From assembly GCA_017501805.1 (NCBI GenBank), contig JAFVWG010000058.1, forward strand, positions 1-5,336: a stretch of DNA of 5,336 bases. Reading direction: 5' to 3'. The notes beneath the pieces were generated by a model that searched no databases, was not told where the DNA came from, and was given only the letters and a program-made list of their open reading frames with translations. A program made the position numbers and the translations under genes. Position 1 is the first letter of the stretch; each line of letters begins with the position of its first letter. Shown here piece after piece: positions 1 through 5,297 of this stretch. The DNA comes from Oscillospiraceae bacterium (GTDB lineage Bacteria; Bacillota; Clostridia; Oscillospirales; Oscillospiraceae).

Positions 1-281
1 AGGGACCGGAGATCCATCTGCGCCGCGAGGGGAACAGGCTCGTGCTTGACTGCACCCCGGCGGTCGAGATCCTCTTTTATTCCAACGTTGTCTATGTGCG
101 CGGACGTGCTGTCCGCGGAGAGGATCTGACCCACGCGGAATATGAGATCGTCCCGGATACAAAGAATGAAAAAGGGAAAACCATAGCGGGCGACCGCTTT
201 GTGCGCGCGGAGGTCGTCGACGCACAGGGAAACCGCGCGTGGAGCAATTTTATCGAGATCGGAGACGAAAATCGCAGATGA
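1..281 (+). CDS. 3' end of a probable PHP-domain (CehA/McbA-type) metallohydrolase, 5' truncated by the window
   Basis: The frame is open from the first bases of the window (first whole codon at 3) to a TGA at 279-281, leaving about 92 residues. A GTG at 42 is an internal codon and not a credible start. The visible part has the beta-rich tail of CehA/McbA-family PHP metallohydrolases. A short strand follows the pattern C-T-P-A-V-E-I-L-F-Y-S, a T-H-A-E-Y segment comes next, and the end is R-A-E-V-V-D-A-Q-G-N-R-A-W-S-N. That last pattern (arginine, hydrophobic strand, D-x-x-G, then AWSN) is what I associate with the family's C-terminus. PHP enzymes are metal-dependent phosphoesterases or related hydrolases, but the His/Asp metal ligands lie upstream of the window, so activity cannot be judged. 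The stop overlaps the next gene's start (ATGA), so it is the upstream member of the operon. The family call rests on the tail only. Confidence 0.55.
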   Translation, partial: GPEIHLRREGNRLVLDCTPAVEILFYSNVVYVRGRAVRGEDLTHAEYEIVPDTKNEKGKTIAGDRFVRAEVVDAQGNRAWSNFIEIGDENRR

Positions 282-1030
282 AAGACCCTAAACAATCGGC
301 AGGGCAGCGCAGAAATGCGATCCTTGCGGCGATCGGGATCGCCGCACTCTTTGCCGCGGTGTTTTTTCTGGTGCGGGATCCGATCGCCCGTCTGGTGCAG
401 GACCCGGACCGTCTGCGCACGGTCGTTCTGCAAAGACCGCTGCTCGGAAGACTGCTTTATCTGCTGCTCTCCGTCACGCAGGTCGTTGTGGCGGTCATCC
501 CCGGCGAGCCCGTGGAGATCCTGGGCGGCTATGTTTTCGGCCCATGGGAGGGCGCGGCGCTGTTTATTCTCGCCGGCATCGCGGGAAGTATGTCCATCTT
601 CTTTCTGGTGCGGCGCTTCGGAATGAAGCTGGTGCGCGTGTTCTTTTCGCAGGAGCAGGTGGACAAGCTTCGTTTTCTCCGCAGGAAAAAGGGAAGAGAA
701 TTCCTGCTGTTTTTGATTTTTACCATCCCGGGAACGCCGAAGGACCTGCTTTCCTACTTTGTGGGGCTGACGGATATTTCCCCGTGGGTGTGGCTTCTGA
801 TCTGCTCGGTCGGACGCATTCCGTCCGTGCTCACATCCTCTTTCGGCGGCAGTGCGCTGGGAGACGGACGCGGTCTAAAGGCTGTGATCATCTTCGGCGC
901 GGCAATTGCCGTCGCCGCCGTCGGTGCGCTGATCTACCGCGGTATTCTGAAACAAAACGAAAAACGAAAGACGAACAATGCCGCCGGCGACGGGGAATCC
1001 GCGCAGACGGATGAGGAGGAAGCACTATGA
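278..1030 (+). CDS. TVP38/TMEM64-family (VTT domain, DedA-like) integral membrane protein
   Basis: A 250-residue inner-membrane protein. I chose the ATG at 278 because it overlaps the upstream stop as ATGA; the frame also has a GTG at 239, which would add 13 polar residues inside the upstream gene. GGAG at 261-264 is a rather distant ribosome binding site, so translational coupling is likely. Hydrophobic segments lie near residues 14-33, 57-75, 93-112, 142-160, 167-185 and 200-221. The VTT hallmarks are visible: a P-G-E-P-x-E-I-L-G-G-Y-V-F-G-P-W loop at 75-90, and a second F-T-I-P-G-T-P-K-D-L-L-S-Y-F segment at 148-161 followed by G-R-I-P-S at 179-183. The C-terminal tail (after about 224) is polar and ends in an acidic patch. 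Relatives of this superfamily are linked to membrane homeostasis and lipid scrambling or flipping; the exact role of bacterial TVP38 proteins is not settled. Its stop overlaps the GH3 start, so the two are co-translated. Confidence 0.88.
   Translation: MKDPKQSAGQRRNAILAAIGIAALFAAVFFLVRDPIARLVQDPDRLRTVVLQRPLLGRLLYLLLSVTQVVVAVIPGEPVEILGGYVFGPWEGAALFILAGIAGSMSIFFLVRRFGMKLVRVFFSQEQVDKLRFLRRKKGREFLLFLIFTIPGTPKDLLSYFVGLTDISPWVWLLICSVGRIPSVLTSSFGGSALGDGRGLKAVIIFGAAIAVAAVGALIYRGILKQNEKRKTNNAAGDGESAQTDEEEAL
1014..1020 (+). promoter_or_regulatory. Strong Shine-Dalgarno for the GH3 gene
   Basis: AGGAGGA lies 6 nt before the ATG at 1027, inside the last codons of the TVP38 gene. It fixes the GH3 start and shows that this gene can be initiated efficiently on its own as well as by coupling through the ATGA overlap. 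Confidence 0.85.
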
Positions 1031-3399
1031 GAGAATATTGGCAGCGGGCAAATTATTTGCCTGTTCGTCCGCTCGGTGAGGGCGGACGCCTTGCAACGGG
1101 GTCTCCCGAACATCTTGCTCTGGCGCAGAAAATCGCGGAAGAGGGCATCGTTCTTGCGAAGAACAACGGTGTTCTGCCGCTTGCACGCGGCGCAAAGATC
1201 GCTGTGTTCGGCAAGGCGCAGACGGATCAGGTCATGGTCGGCACCGGCTCCGGCACGGTGCGTACCGCTTCGGAAGTGACCGTTCTGGACGGACTGCGTG
1301 CCTGCGAGCAGGCGGGAGATATTGAACTGTTTGCTCCGCTGAGCGCGTATTATGAAGACTTTGTACAGCGGCAGAGAGACGCCGTGACCGAGAAGACCGA
1401 GCTTTCGCTGAAGCAGCTCGGAAAGACTGCACCCGCCAAGGGCGAGGACGCAAAGGTCATGTGCGGCAAGTGGGCGGAATCCGACGTCCCCGAGGCGCTG
1501 CTTCGGGATGCCGCCGCATTCACGGACACGGCGCTGTATGTCATCTGCCGCACCGCGGGCGAGTATGCCGACCGCTTTGACGAGCCCGGTGATGTCCGTC
1601 TGAGCGCGCAGGAAGCGGCGCACATTGCGGCGCTGGAGAAGAGCTTCCGCAAGGTCGTGATCGTCGTCAACTCCGGCGGTATGATCGAGGCGGGCTGGAT
1701 GCGCCGCGACACGATCGGCGCGGTGCTGTTCGTCTACACGCCCGGTATGATGGGCGGCGCGGCGATCGCAAATATCCTCTGCGGCAAGGTGAATCCCTCC
1801 GGAAAGCTGGCGGACACCGTCGCGGCGGAGCTGGAGGACTATCCCTCCACGGCGGCGTATCTGGCCTCGGACGATTACTCCGACTACGAGGAGGATATCT
1901 TCGTCGGCTACCGCTATTTTGAAACCATCCCCGGTGCGGCGGAAAAGGTCGTGTTCCCCTTCGGCTTCGGACTGAGCTATACGACCTTCGCGCTGGAAAC
2001 GCTCGAAGCATCGGAAGAGAACGGCGAGATCACCGTGCGCGTCCGCGTGAAGAACACCGGAAAGCTCCCCGGCAAGGAAGTTGTGCAGCTCTACCACGGT
2101 GCGCCGCAGGGCAAGCTCGGCAAGGCTGCAAAGAGCCTCGCCGCCTTCCAAAAGACAACGCTTCTCGCGCCCGGTGCGGAAGAAGAGCTGACGCTCCGTT
2201 TCGCGGTGAAGGATATGGCGTCCTACGACGATGAGGGCGTCCGGCAGAAGTCCGCATTCCTGCTGGAGCAGGGCGAGTATCCTGTCTATGTCGGCACGAG
2301 CGTGCGCGATGTGACGCAGTGCTTCACCTACACCGTTTCGGAAGCGTTCCGTGTGACGGAGCAGCTTGCGGAGCGCTGCGCGCCGTGCTTCCTGCCGCGA
2401 AAGCTGCAGGCGGACGGTACATATCTGCAGCTTCCGATCCGCATTCCGCAGGCGCAGAAATTCGACCCGCCTGCGGCGATCACGGAGGAAAAGCCCGCTG
2501 TGACGGCGAAGCTCTGCGAGGTGGCGGAGGGAAAGCTGAGCCTCAACAGCTTTGTCAAGCAGCTCAGCGACGCGGAGCTGCTGCGGCTGCTCGGCGGTGT
2601 GGACAACACCGGCTGCTGCCAGACCTTCGGCTTCGGCGATATGGAAAAGTACGGCATTCCCGCGATCATGACCTCGGACGGTCCCGCGGGCGTCCGCACG
2701 AAGAAGGAGAGCGGGGTCCTCACCACCGCCTTCCCCGGCGAGAGCCTCGTCGCATCGAGCTGGGATCCGAAGCTTGCCTATGAGATGGGCGAAGCGATCG
2801 CGGACGAGATCAAGGAGAACAATATGTACGCGTGGCTCGCGCCCGCGCTGAACATCCACCGCAATCCGCTCTGCGGCAGAAACTACGAGTACTACTCCGA
2901 AGACCCGCTGCTGTCCGGCAAGTTTGCCGCCGAGGCCGTTCTCGGCTGCCAGAGCCGCAGGATCAGCGCCTGCCCCAAGCACCTTGCCTGCAACAACAAG
3001 GAGAACAACCGCAAGGACTGCGACTCCCGCGTGAGCGAACGCGCTCTGCGCGAGATCTATCTGCGCGGATTCCGCATCGCCGTGGAGGAGGGCAAGCCCA
3101 AGATGCTGATGAGCTCCTACAACCTGCTCAACGGCGTGCGCGCGGGCGAATCCTTCGACCTGCTGACCGAGATCCTGCGCGGCGAGTGGGGCTTCGACGG
3201 CGTGGTCGTGACCGACTGGAGCAACCACGGCAATCACACAATGGAGACGAAGGCGGGCGGCGACCTGCGTATGCCGGTGGGAAACCGGGACCTCCTGACG
3301 CGCTGCCTCCGCGAGAATTATCTCAAGCGCGGCGACGTGGAACGCGCCGTGAAAAATATCCTGCGTCTGATCCTGTGGTACGAAGAAGCGGATATCTGA
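1027..3399 (+). CDS. Glycoside hydrolase family 3 enzyme with inverted domain order (beta-glucosidase-like)
   Basis: A complete 790-residue GH3 protein that would hydrolyse a non-reducing-end sugar by a retaining mechanism; the substrate is not readable, though beta-glucosides are the usual guess. No signal peptide is seen, so it is probably cytoplasmic and acts on imported oligosaccharides. Order of parts: GH3_C-type alpha/beta sandwich at about 28-275 (A-E-E-G-I-V-L-A-K-N-N-G at 37-48; N-P-S-G-K-L at 256-261), P-F-G-F-G-L-S-Y at 311-318, fibronectin-III-like domain at about 330-430, a linker, then the GH3 barrel at about 505-790. In the barrel are S-D-G-P-A-G-V-R (550-557), G-R-N-Y-E (617-621), K-H (651-652), S-S-Y-N (696-699) and G-V-V-V-T-D-W. 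The nucleophile is predicted as Asp730 (codon 3214-3216). Glu179 in A-G-E-Y-A-D-R (codon 1561-1563) is the likely acid/base. Most GH3 enzymes carry the barrel first; this swapped order is known from Ruminococcus albus and Butyrivibrio fibrisolvens beta-glucosidases. It is the last gene of the operon and precedes a strong terminator. Confidence 0.95.
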   Translation: MREYWQRANYLPVRPLGEGGRLATGSPEHLALAQKIAEEGIVLAKNNGVLPLARGAKIAVFGKAQTDQVMVGTGSGTVRTASEVTVLDGLRACEQAGDIELFAPLSAYYEDFVQRQRDAVTEKTELSLKQLGKTAPAKGEDAKVMCGKWAESDVPEALLRDAAAFTDTALYVICRTAGEYADRFDEPGDVRLSAQEAAHIAALEKSFRKVVIVVNSGGMIEAGWMRRDTIGAVLFVYTPGMMGGAAIANILCGKVNPSGKLADTVAAELEDYPSTAAYLASDDYSDYEEDIFVGYRYFETIPGAAEKVVFPFGFGLSYTTFALETLEASEENGEITVRVRVKNTGKLPGKEVVQLYHGAPQGKLGKAAKSLAAFQKTTLLAPGAEEELTLRFAVKDMASYDDEGVRQKSAFLLEQGEYPVYVGTSVRDVTQCFTYTVSEAFRVTEQLAERCAPCFLPRKLQADGTYLQLPIRIPQAQKFDPPAAITEEKPAVTAKLCEVAEGKLSLNSFVKQLSDAELLRLLGGVDNTGCCQTFGFGDMEKYGIPAIMTSDGPAGVRTKKESGVLTTAFPGESLVASSWDPKLAYEMGEAIADEIKENNMYAWLAPALNIHRNPLCGRNYEYYSEDPLLSGKFAAEAVLGCQSRRISACPKHLACNNKENNRKDCDSRVSERALREIYLRGFRIAVEEGKPKMLMSSYNLLNGVRAGESFDLLTEILRGEWGFDGVVVTDWSNHGNHTMETKAGGDLRMPVGNRDLLTRCLRENYLKRGDVERAVKNILRLILWYEEADI

Positions 3400-3415
3400 T
3401 AAAATAATAAAGGAC

Positions 3416-3450
3416 CCGCTCCCGATCGGATGATCGGGAGCGGTTTTGTT
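3416..3450 (+). terminator. Rho-independent terminator of the GH3 operon
   Basis: A perfect 12-bp stem (CCGCTCCCGATC at 3416-3427 pairing with 3432-3443) closes a GGAT loop and is followed by TTTTGTT at 3444-3450. It starts 16 nt after the GH3 stop. Read on the minus strand, the same hairpin is followed by GTCC and a T/A-rich stretch, so it may also stop transcription arriving from the convergent toxin cluster. Confidence 0.95.
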
Positions 3451-3457
3451 CGTCTGT

Positions 3458-3493
3458 TTTGCCCGCGCCCATGAAGCAGTCACCTGCTTCCTG
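3458..3493. repeat. 36-bp direct repeat, copy 1 (outer scar beyond the immunity gene)
   Basis: This matches 4536-4571 at 35 of 36 positions in the same orientation (offset 1078). The single difference is G3473 against T4551. On the minus strand it contains AGGTGA, an ATG at 3472-3470 and codons for M-G-A-G-K, i.e. the complete start region of the toxin gene. Here it is followed by unrelated sequence that runs into the GH3 terminator. The minus-strand frame opened by this ATG stays open for only 54 codons, antisense to the GH3 end, so I do not call it a gene. In the DUF4417 frame the mismatch turns the TAA stop of copy 2 into TCA. Confidence 0.9.
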
Positions 3494-3518
3494 AAAAAGC
3501 AGGTGACCAAGGACTTCA
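3472..3518. repeat. Extended inverted repeat/hairpin between the convergent operons
   Basis: GTCACCTGCTT (3479-3489) pairs perfectly with AAGCAGGTGAC (3497-3507) around a 7-nt loop. An outer TGAAG/CTTCA pair (3472-3476 with 3514-3518) extends the structure past a small interior gap. The left half belongs to repeat copy 1; the right half is a third, inverted occurrence of the AAGCAGGTGAC motif. It begins just downstream of the immunity stop on the minus strand. No T-run follows in either direction, so it is not a classical terminator; it could protect an mRNA 3' end or be a recombination product. Confidence 0.65.
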
Positions 3519-3523
3519 TAAAA

Positions 3524-3904
3524 TTAAATTACCCGAACTGTTATTTCTCTGCAAGCATTCTTTTGCGCTTCAGTTAACCAAGAGCAGATAAGCTCGTACA
3601 CCTCTTTCGTTTCTTTGTAATCAAATACTCTATGTTCATAGTTTTTCAAATCATCTATATACTCTTGTATGTCTGTTATAATGGTTTCTCCATCATCATC
3701 AAATGCACCTTCGCATTGATGATAGTCTCTGGTGAACCCAATCCACCCATTGCCGTCCAGGGGTGGATTTCTGAATATATCATCAAAAAAACCATCCCAA
3801 ATGTGCAGTGTTTCCATATTTTCATCTTTTGTCGAAAATTCTATTTCCGGTTCATCTTCATACCCGTTAATAAATTTGTAATTATCAATCTTTCCAATGC
3901 CCAT
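3524..3904 (-). CDS. Probable immunity protein for the adjacent polymorphic toxin
   Basis: A 126-residue soluble, very acidic protein (by hand count 30 Asp/Glu against 12 Lys/Arg) with no signal peptide or membrane segment. The core pattern H-I-W-D-G-F-F-D-D (34-42), N-P-P-L-D-G-N-G-W-I-G-F (46-57), R-D-Y-H-Q-C-E-G-A-F-D-D (59-70), then an E-Y-I-D-D-L and F-D-Y-K-E-T-K helix (81-100), resembles small immunity proteins coded directly after Firmicute polymorphic toxins, as I recall them; I cannot give a Pfam number. The start at 3904 lies inside the last codons of the toxin gene (20-bp overlap), with AAAGGA about 11 nt upstream; the next in-frame Met is residue 30, which would cut into the conserved part. 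The gene is AT-rich (27-32% GC in hand-counted 60-base lines) against about 60% in the GH3 gene. The expected job is to bind and block the basic toxin domain in the producing cell; its net charge complements that domain. Confidence 0.72.
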   Translation of the reverse strand: MGIGKIDNYKFINGYEDEPEIEFSTKDENMETLHIWDGFFDDIFRNPPLDGNGWIGFTRDYHQCEGAFDDDGETIITDIQEYIDDLKNYEHRVFDYKETKEVYELICSWLTEAQKNACREITVRVI

Positions 3905-4550
3905 TATCTAACCATTCCTTTTGTTTTTTTGTCAGTGTTCCGTTTTTCCTTGCTGTTATTGCATTTTTCCAATCCCGCTTAGATATCCATTTGTTTTTTC
4001 CAACTAAAACTTCTTCTTTTTTGGGCCGCGCATTTTTTCCATAGCCAATACCAGAGCTTTTGCGTTCAACAACCCACGATGTCCCTTGATTTTTAGGTGC
4101 ATTTGGTGTGCGAGTATGCCATCTGCTTGTGTATTTATAGTTTCCGGATTCCCAAGTATATTTAATTTGGGAATATCCTTTTTTGGCTTGAACCTGTGTT
4201 GTCGCTTTCTTTGGAATTCTAATGGGAGATCGTTTTGCTATAGTACTGCTTTTTCTGCTCAGCTTTCCTATGTCCGCAGCCTTATCCGCAACCTTTGCCG
4301 CATCTGCGACCTTGTCAACGGTCTTTGCAAGTCTTGCCGTGTCTGCGAGCTCACCAACCACCGGAAGAACGCCGATCGCGCTCAGTCCCGCGGAAACAAA
4401 ATCGCCTCTTGCGAGGTCGACCGGGATGGACGCCAGATTGGTAAACGTATCGAGACCGGGGATGAGGGACGCCGCCGACAGCAGATCACTTATCGCATCC
4501 AGTCTGCTGCCTTTGGTGTTTCCGAAATTCCCCACTTTGCCCGCGCCCAT
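3885..4550 (-). CDS. Polymorphic-toxin-type protein: pre-toxin region plus basic C-terminal toxin domain
   Basis: A 221-residue protein in three parts. Residues 1-16 are a short Gly-rich lead (M-G-A-G-K-V-G-N-F-G). Residues 19-76 are the pre-toxin region found ahead of many secreted toxin tips, with a helix, L-I-P-G-L-D-T-F, V-D-L-A-R-G-D-F-V-S-A-G-L-S and P-V-V-G-E-L-A-D. An Ala/Lys/Asp-rich linker follows to about 97. Residues 110-221 are a very basic domain (27 Lys/Arg against 8 Asp/Glu by hand count) with R-W-H-T-R-T-P (143-149), G-T-S-W-V-V-E-R (156-163), V-G-K-N-K-W (183-188) and a C-terminal N-G-H-W-K-D. I take it for a predicted nuclease-like toxin domain of the polymorphic toxin class; the activity and catalytic residues are not proven, His145 and His218 being candidates. 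There is no WXG/LXG, Rhs or signal sequence, so an export route is not encoded here. GC drops from about 58% to about 35% within the gene near residue 97. The ATG at 4550 is fixed by TAATG overlap and AGGTGA 7 nt upstream. Confidence 0.78.
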   Translation of the reverse strand: MGAGKVGNFGNTKGSRLDAISDLLSAASLIPGLDTFTNLASIPVDLARGDFVSAGLSAIGVLPVVGELADTARLAKTVDKVADAAKVADKAADIGKLSRKSSTIAKRSPIRIPKKATTQVQAKKGYSQIKYTWESGNYKYTSRWHTRTPNAPKNQGTSWVVERKSSGIGYGKNARPKKEEVLVGKNKWISKRDWKNAITARKNGTLTKKQKEWLDNGHWKD

Positions 4551-4571
4551 TAAGCAGTCACCTGCTTCCTG
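4536..4571. repeat. 36-bp direct repeat, copy 2 (DUF4417/toxin junction)
   Basis: This is the partner of 3458-3493. On the minus strand it codes the last six codons of the DUF4417 gene plus its TAA, and at the same time the toxin ribosome binding site, ATG and first five codons. Identity to copy 1 stops sharply at both ends. Together the two copies enclose 1042 bp holding nearly all of the toxin gene and the whole immunity gene. Confidence 0.9.
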
Positions 4572-5212
4572 GACTTTGAAAACGCACTTTCAAAGGCTAT
4601 GATCTCGATCCCCATATCCCGATAGGGCTTGAATATGCGCTCAGGAGCACTGCCGTAGACTACGATCGTCCCGGGCGACAGCTGCTGCACCATCCGGGCA
4701 AGACCGACTTCGAAGAAGAGCCTGTCCTCCTTCCGCTTGATGCAGCCGTGCGTCCCTACCGCAACGGTTTTGTTTTTTTCAACCGCATCGAAACAGAACG
4801 AAAATGTCCTCTCGTCGCCGAAGCGAACATTTGGAATGATTTCAATGCCGTTGTTCTGCAGCCAGACAGCGAGCGCTCTTCCGCGGTATGTATTCCACAT
4901 CTGCATAACGAGCGGCATATTCCGATACAGGCTGAAATCCGGCGAGATGACGCCTCTGAATTTCTTCAGCTTGGCCAAATACTGCTTCGGGTTGTGCCAA
5001 AGCCGTTCAAAGGCCCTGTCGTGCTCGTAGAAAACCACCCAGCAGTCATAGTCGTTCCAATTTTTCGACATTGCCTTGGAAAATGTCACGACCCGATTCG
5101 GCAAAGCGTCACTTGTTTTTATAACGGGAAATTCAAGGCTTCCGTCAAAGTCTGCATTTTCGACAAGAAACGCATGGAACACATCGTAGTTATGAAATTT
5201 TTCGTTTGTCAT
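4550..5212 (-). CDS. DUF4417-family protein upstream of the toxin
   Basis: A 220-residue soluble protein with no signal peptide or membrane segments. It matches the DUF4417 pattern: S-P-D-F-S-L-Y-R-N-M-P (90-100), N-T-Y-R-G-R-A-L-A-V-W-L-Q (107-119), I-E-I-I-P-N-V-R-F (123-131), F-C-F-D (139-142), V-A-V-G-T-H-G-C (150-157), V-V-Y-G-S (184-188) and a final I-I-A-F-E-S strand (204-209). The family has no established function; such proteins are common in Clostridia and on mobile elements. The start at 5212 is the first possible one, because an in-frame TGA lies two codons upstream and the next Met is residue 48. The start codes M-T-N-E-K-F-H-N-Y-D. The ribosome binding site GAGGAG is 14 nt upstream, slightly far. 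Its TAA shares one base with the toxin ATG, so it is probably the first gene of the toxin operon. The last six residues fall within the direct repeat, so the natural C-terminus may have been remodelled by recombination. Confidence 0.85.
   Translation of the reverse strand: MTNEKFHNYDVFHAFLVENADFDGSLEFPVIKTSDALPNRVVTFSKAMSKNWNDYDCWVVFYEHDRAFERLWHNPKQYLAKLKKFRGVISPDFSLYRNMPLVMQMWNTYRGRALAVWLQNNGIEIIPNVRFGDERTFSFCFDAVEKNKTVAVGTHGCIKRKEDRLFFEVGLARMVQQLSPGTIVVYGSAPERIFKPYRDMGIEIIAFESAFSKSRKQVTA
4551..4566 (-). promoter_or_regulatory. Toxin ribosome binding site inside a GTGA-loop hairpin
   Basis: On the minus strand AAGCAG and CTGCTT form a 6-bp stem closed by GTGA, a GNRA-type tetraloop. AGGTGA, the likely Shine-Dalgarno, spans the end of the left arm and the loop, 7 nt before the toxin ATG. 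Folded, it would be partly hidden; ribosomes finishing the DUF4417 gene would open it. That is a plausible means of tying toxin output to translation of the upstream gene. The pairing is seen; the regulation is inferred. Confidence 0.5.
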
Positions 5213-5226
5213 GAATCAAATCTTTA

Positions 5227-5232
5227 CTCCTC
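5227..5232 (-). promoter_or_regulatory. Probable ribosome binding site of the DUF4417 gene
   Basis: GAGGAG on the minus strand lies 14 nt before the ATG at 5212. The spacing is longer than ideal, but an in-frame TGA just upstream of the ATG excludes any earlier start in this frame. I found no convincing minus-strand -35/-10 pair between here and the window edge. Confidence 0.55.
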
Positions 5233-5268
5233 GTTCGTATTTTTTGAAGAAGATATTTGCGCCGGTAG

Positions 5269-5297
5269 TTGATTTTGATTCACGAATATGCTAAAAT
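5269..5297 (+). promoter_or_regulatory. Candidate outward-facing sigma-A promoter
   Basis: TTGATT (5269-5274) and TAAAAT (5292-5297) are separated by 17 nt, and TGC directly before the -10 gives an extended -10 element. It points right, toward a gene beyond the window and divergent from the DUF4417 gene. Its -10 overlaps the left arm of the inverted repeat at 5280-5336, which suggests operator control. Confidence 0.55.

Noticed and set aside
239..277. GTG at 239 as the start of the TVP38 protein
   Set aside because: It would add 13 polar residues and a 43-bp overlap; the ATG at 278 gives the ATGA overlap seen again at the next junction.
3458..3472. Possible second toxin-like gene starting at the ATG in repeat copy 1 (minus strand)
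   Set aside because: After five shared codons it leaves all similarity, runs through the terminator hairpin and stops after 54 codons antisense to GH3; only a scar is supported.
934..3519. Very long open frame (861 codons) on the minus strand
   Set aside because: It is antisense to the GH3 gene, is a by-product of GC-rich codon use, has low-complexity Arg/Ala/His-rich composition, and is crossed by the GH3 terminator. The GH3 frame has clear catalytic motifs.
3632..3982. Plus-strand open frame of 116 codons rich in hydrophobic residues
   Set aside because: Antisense of the AT-rich immunity gene; hydrophobic translation is expected from T-rich antisense sequence, and no ribosome binding site was seen.
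3458..4571. Integron gene cassette with attC sites
   Set aside because: The repeats lack the GTTRRRY-type core sites and the paired arm layout of attC, the cassette holds two genes, and no integrase is in view.
4548..4600. Programmed -1 frameshift fusing DUF4417 to the toxin
   Set aside because: The toxin frame is open for about 14 codons before its ATG and a hairpin follows, but no canonical X-XXY-YYZ slippery heptamer is present, and the TAATG overlap with an AGGTGA ribosome binding site explains expression more simply.
4086..4602. Plus-strand open frames over the toxin gene
   Set aside because: They lie antisense to a gene with recognisable pre-toxin motifs, lack good ribosome binding sites and show no family features.
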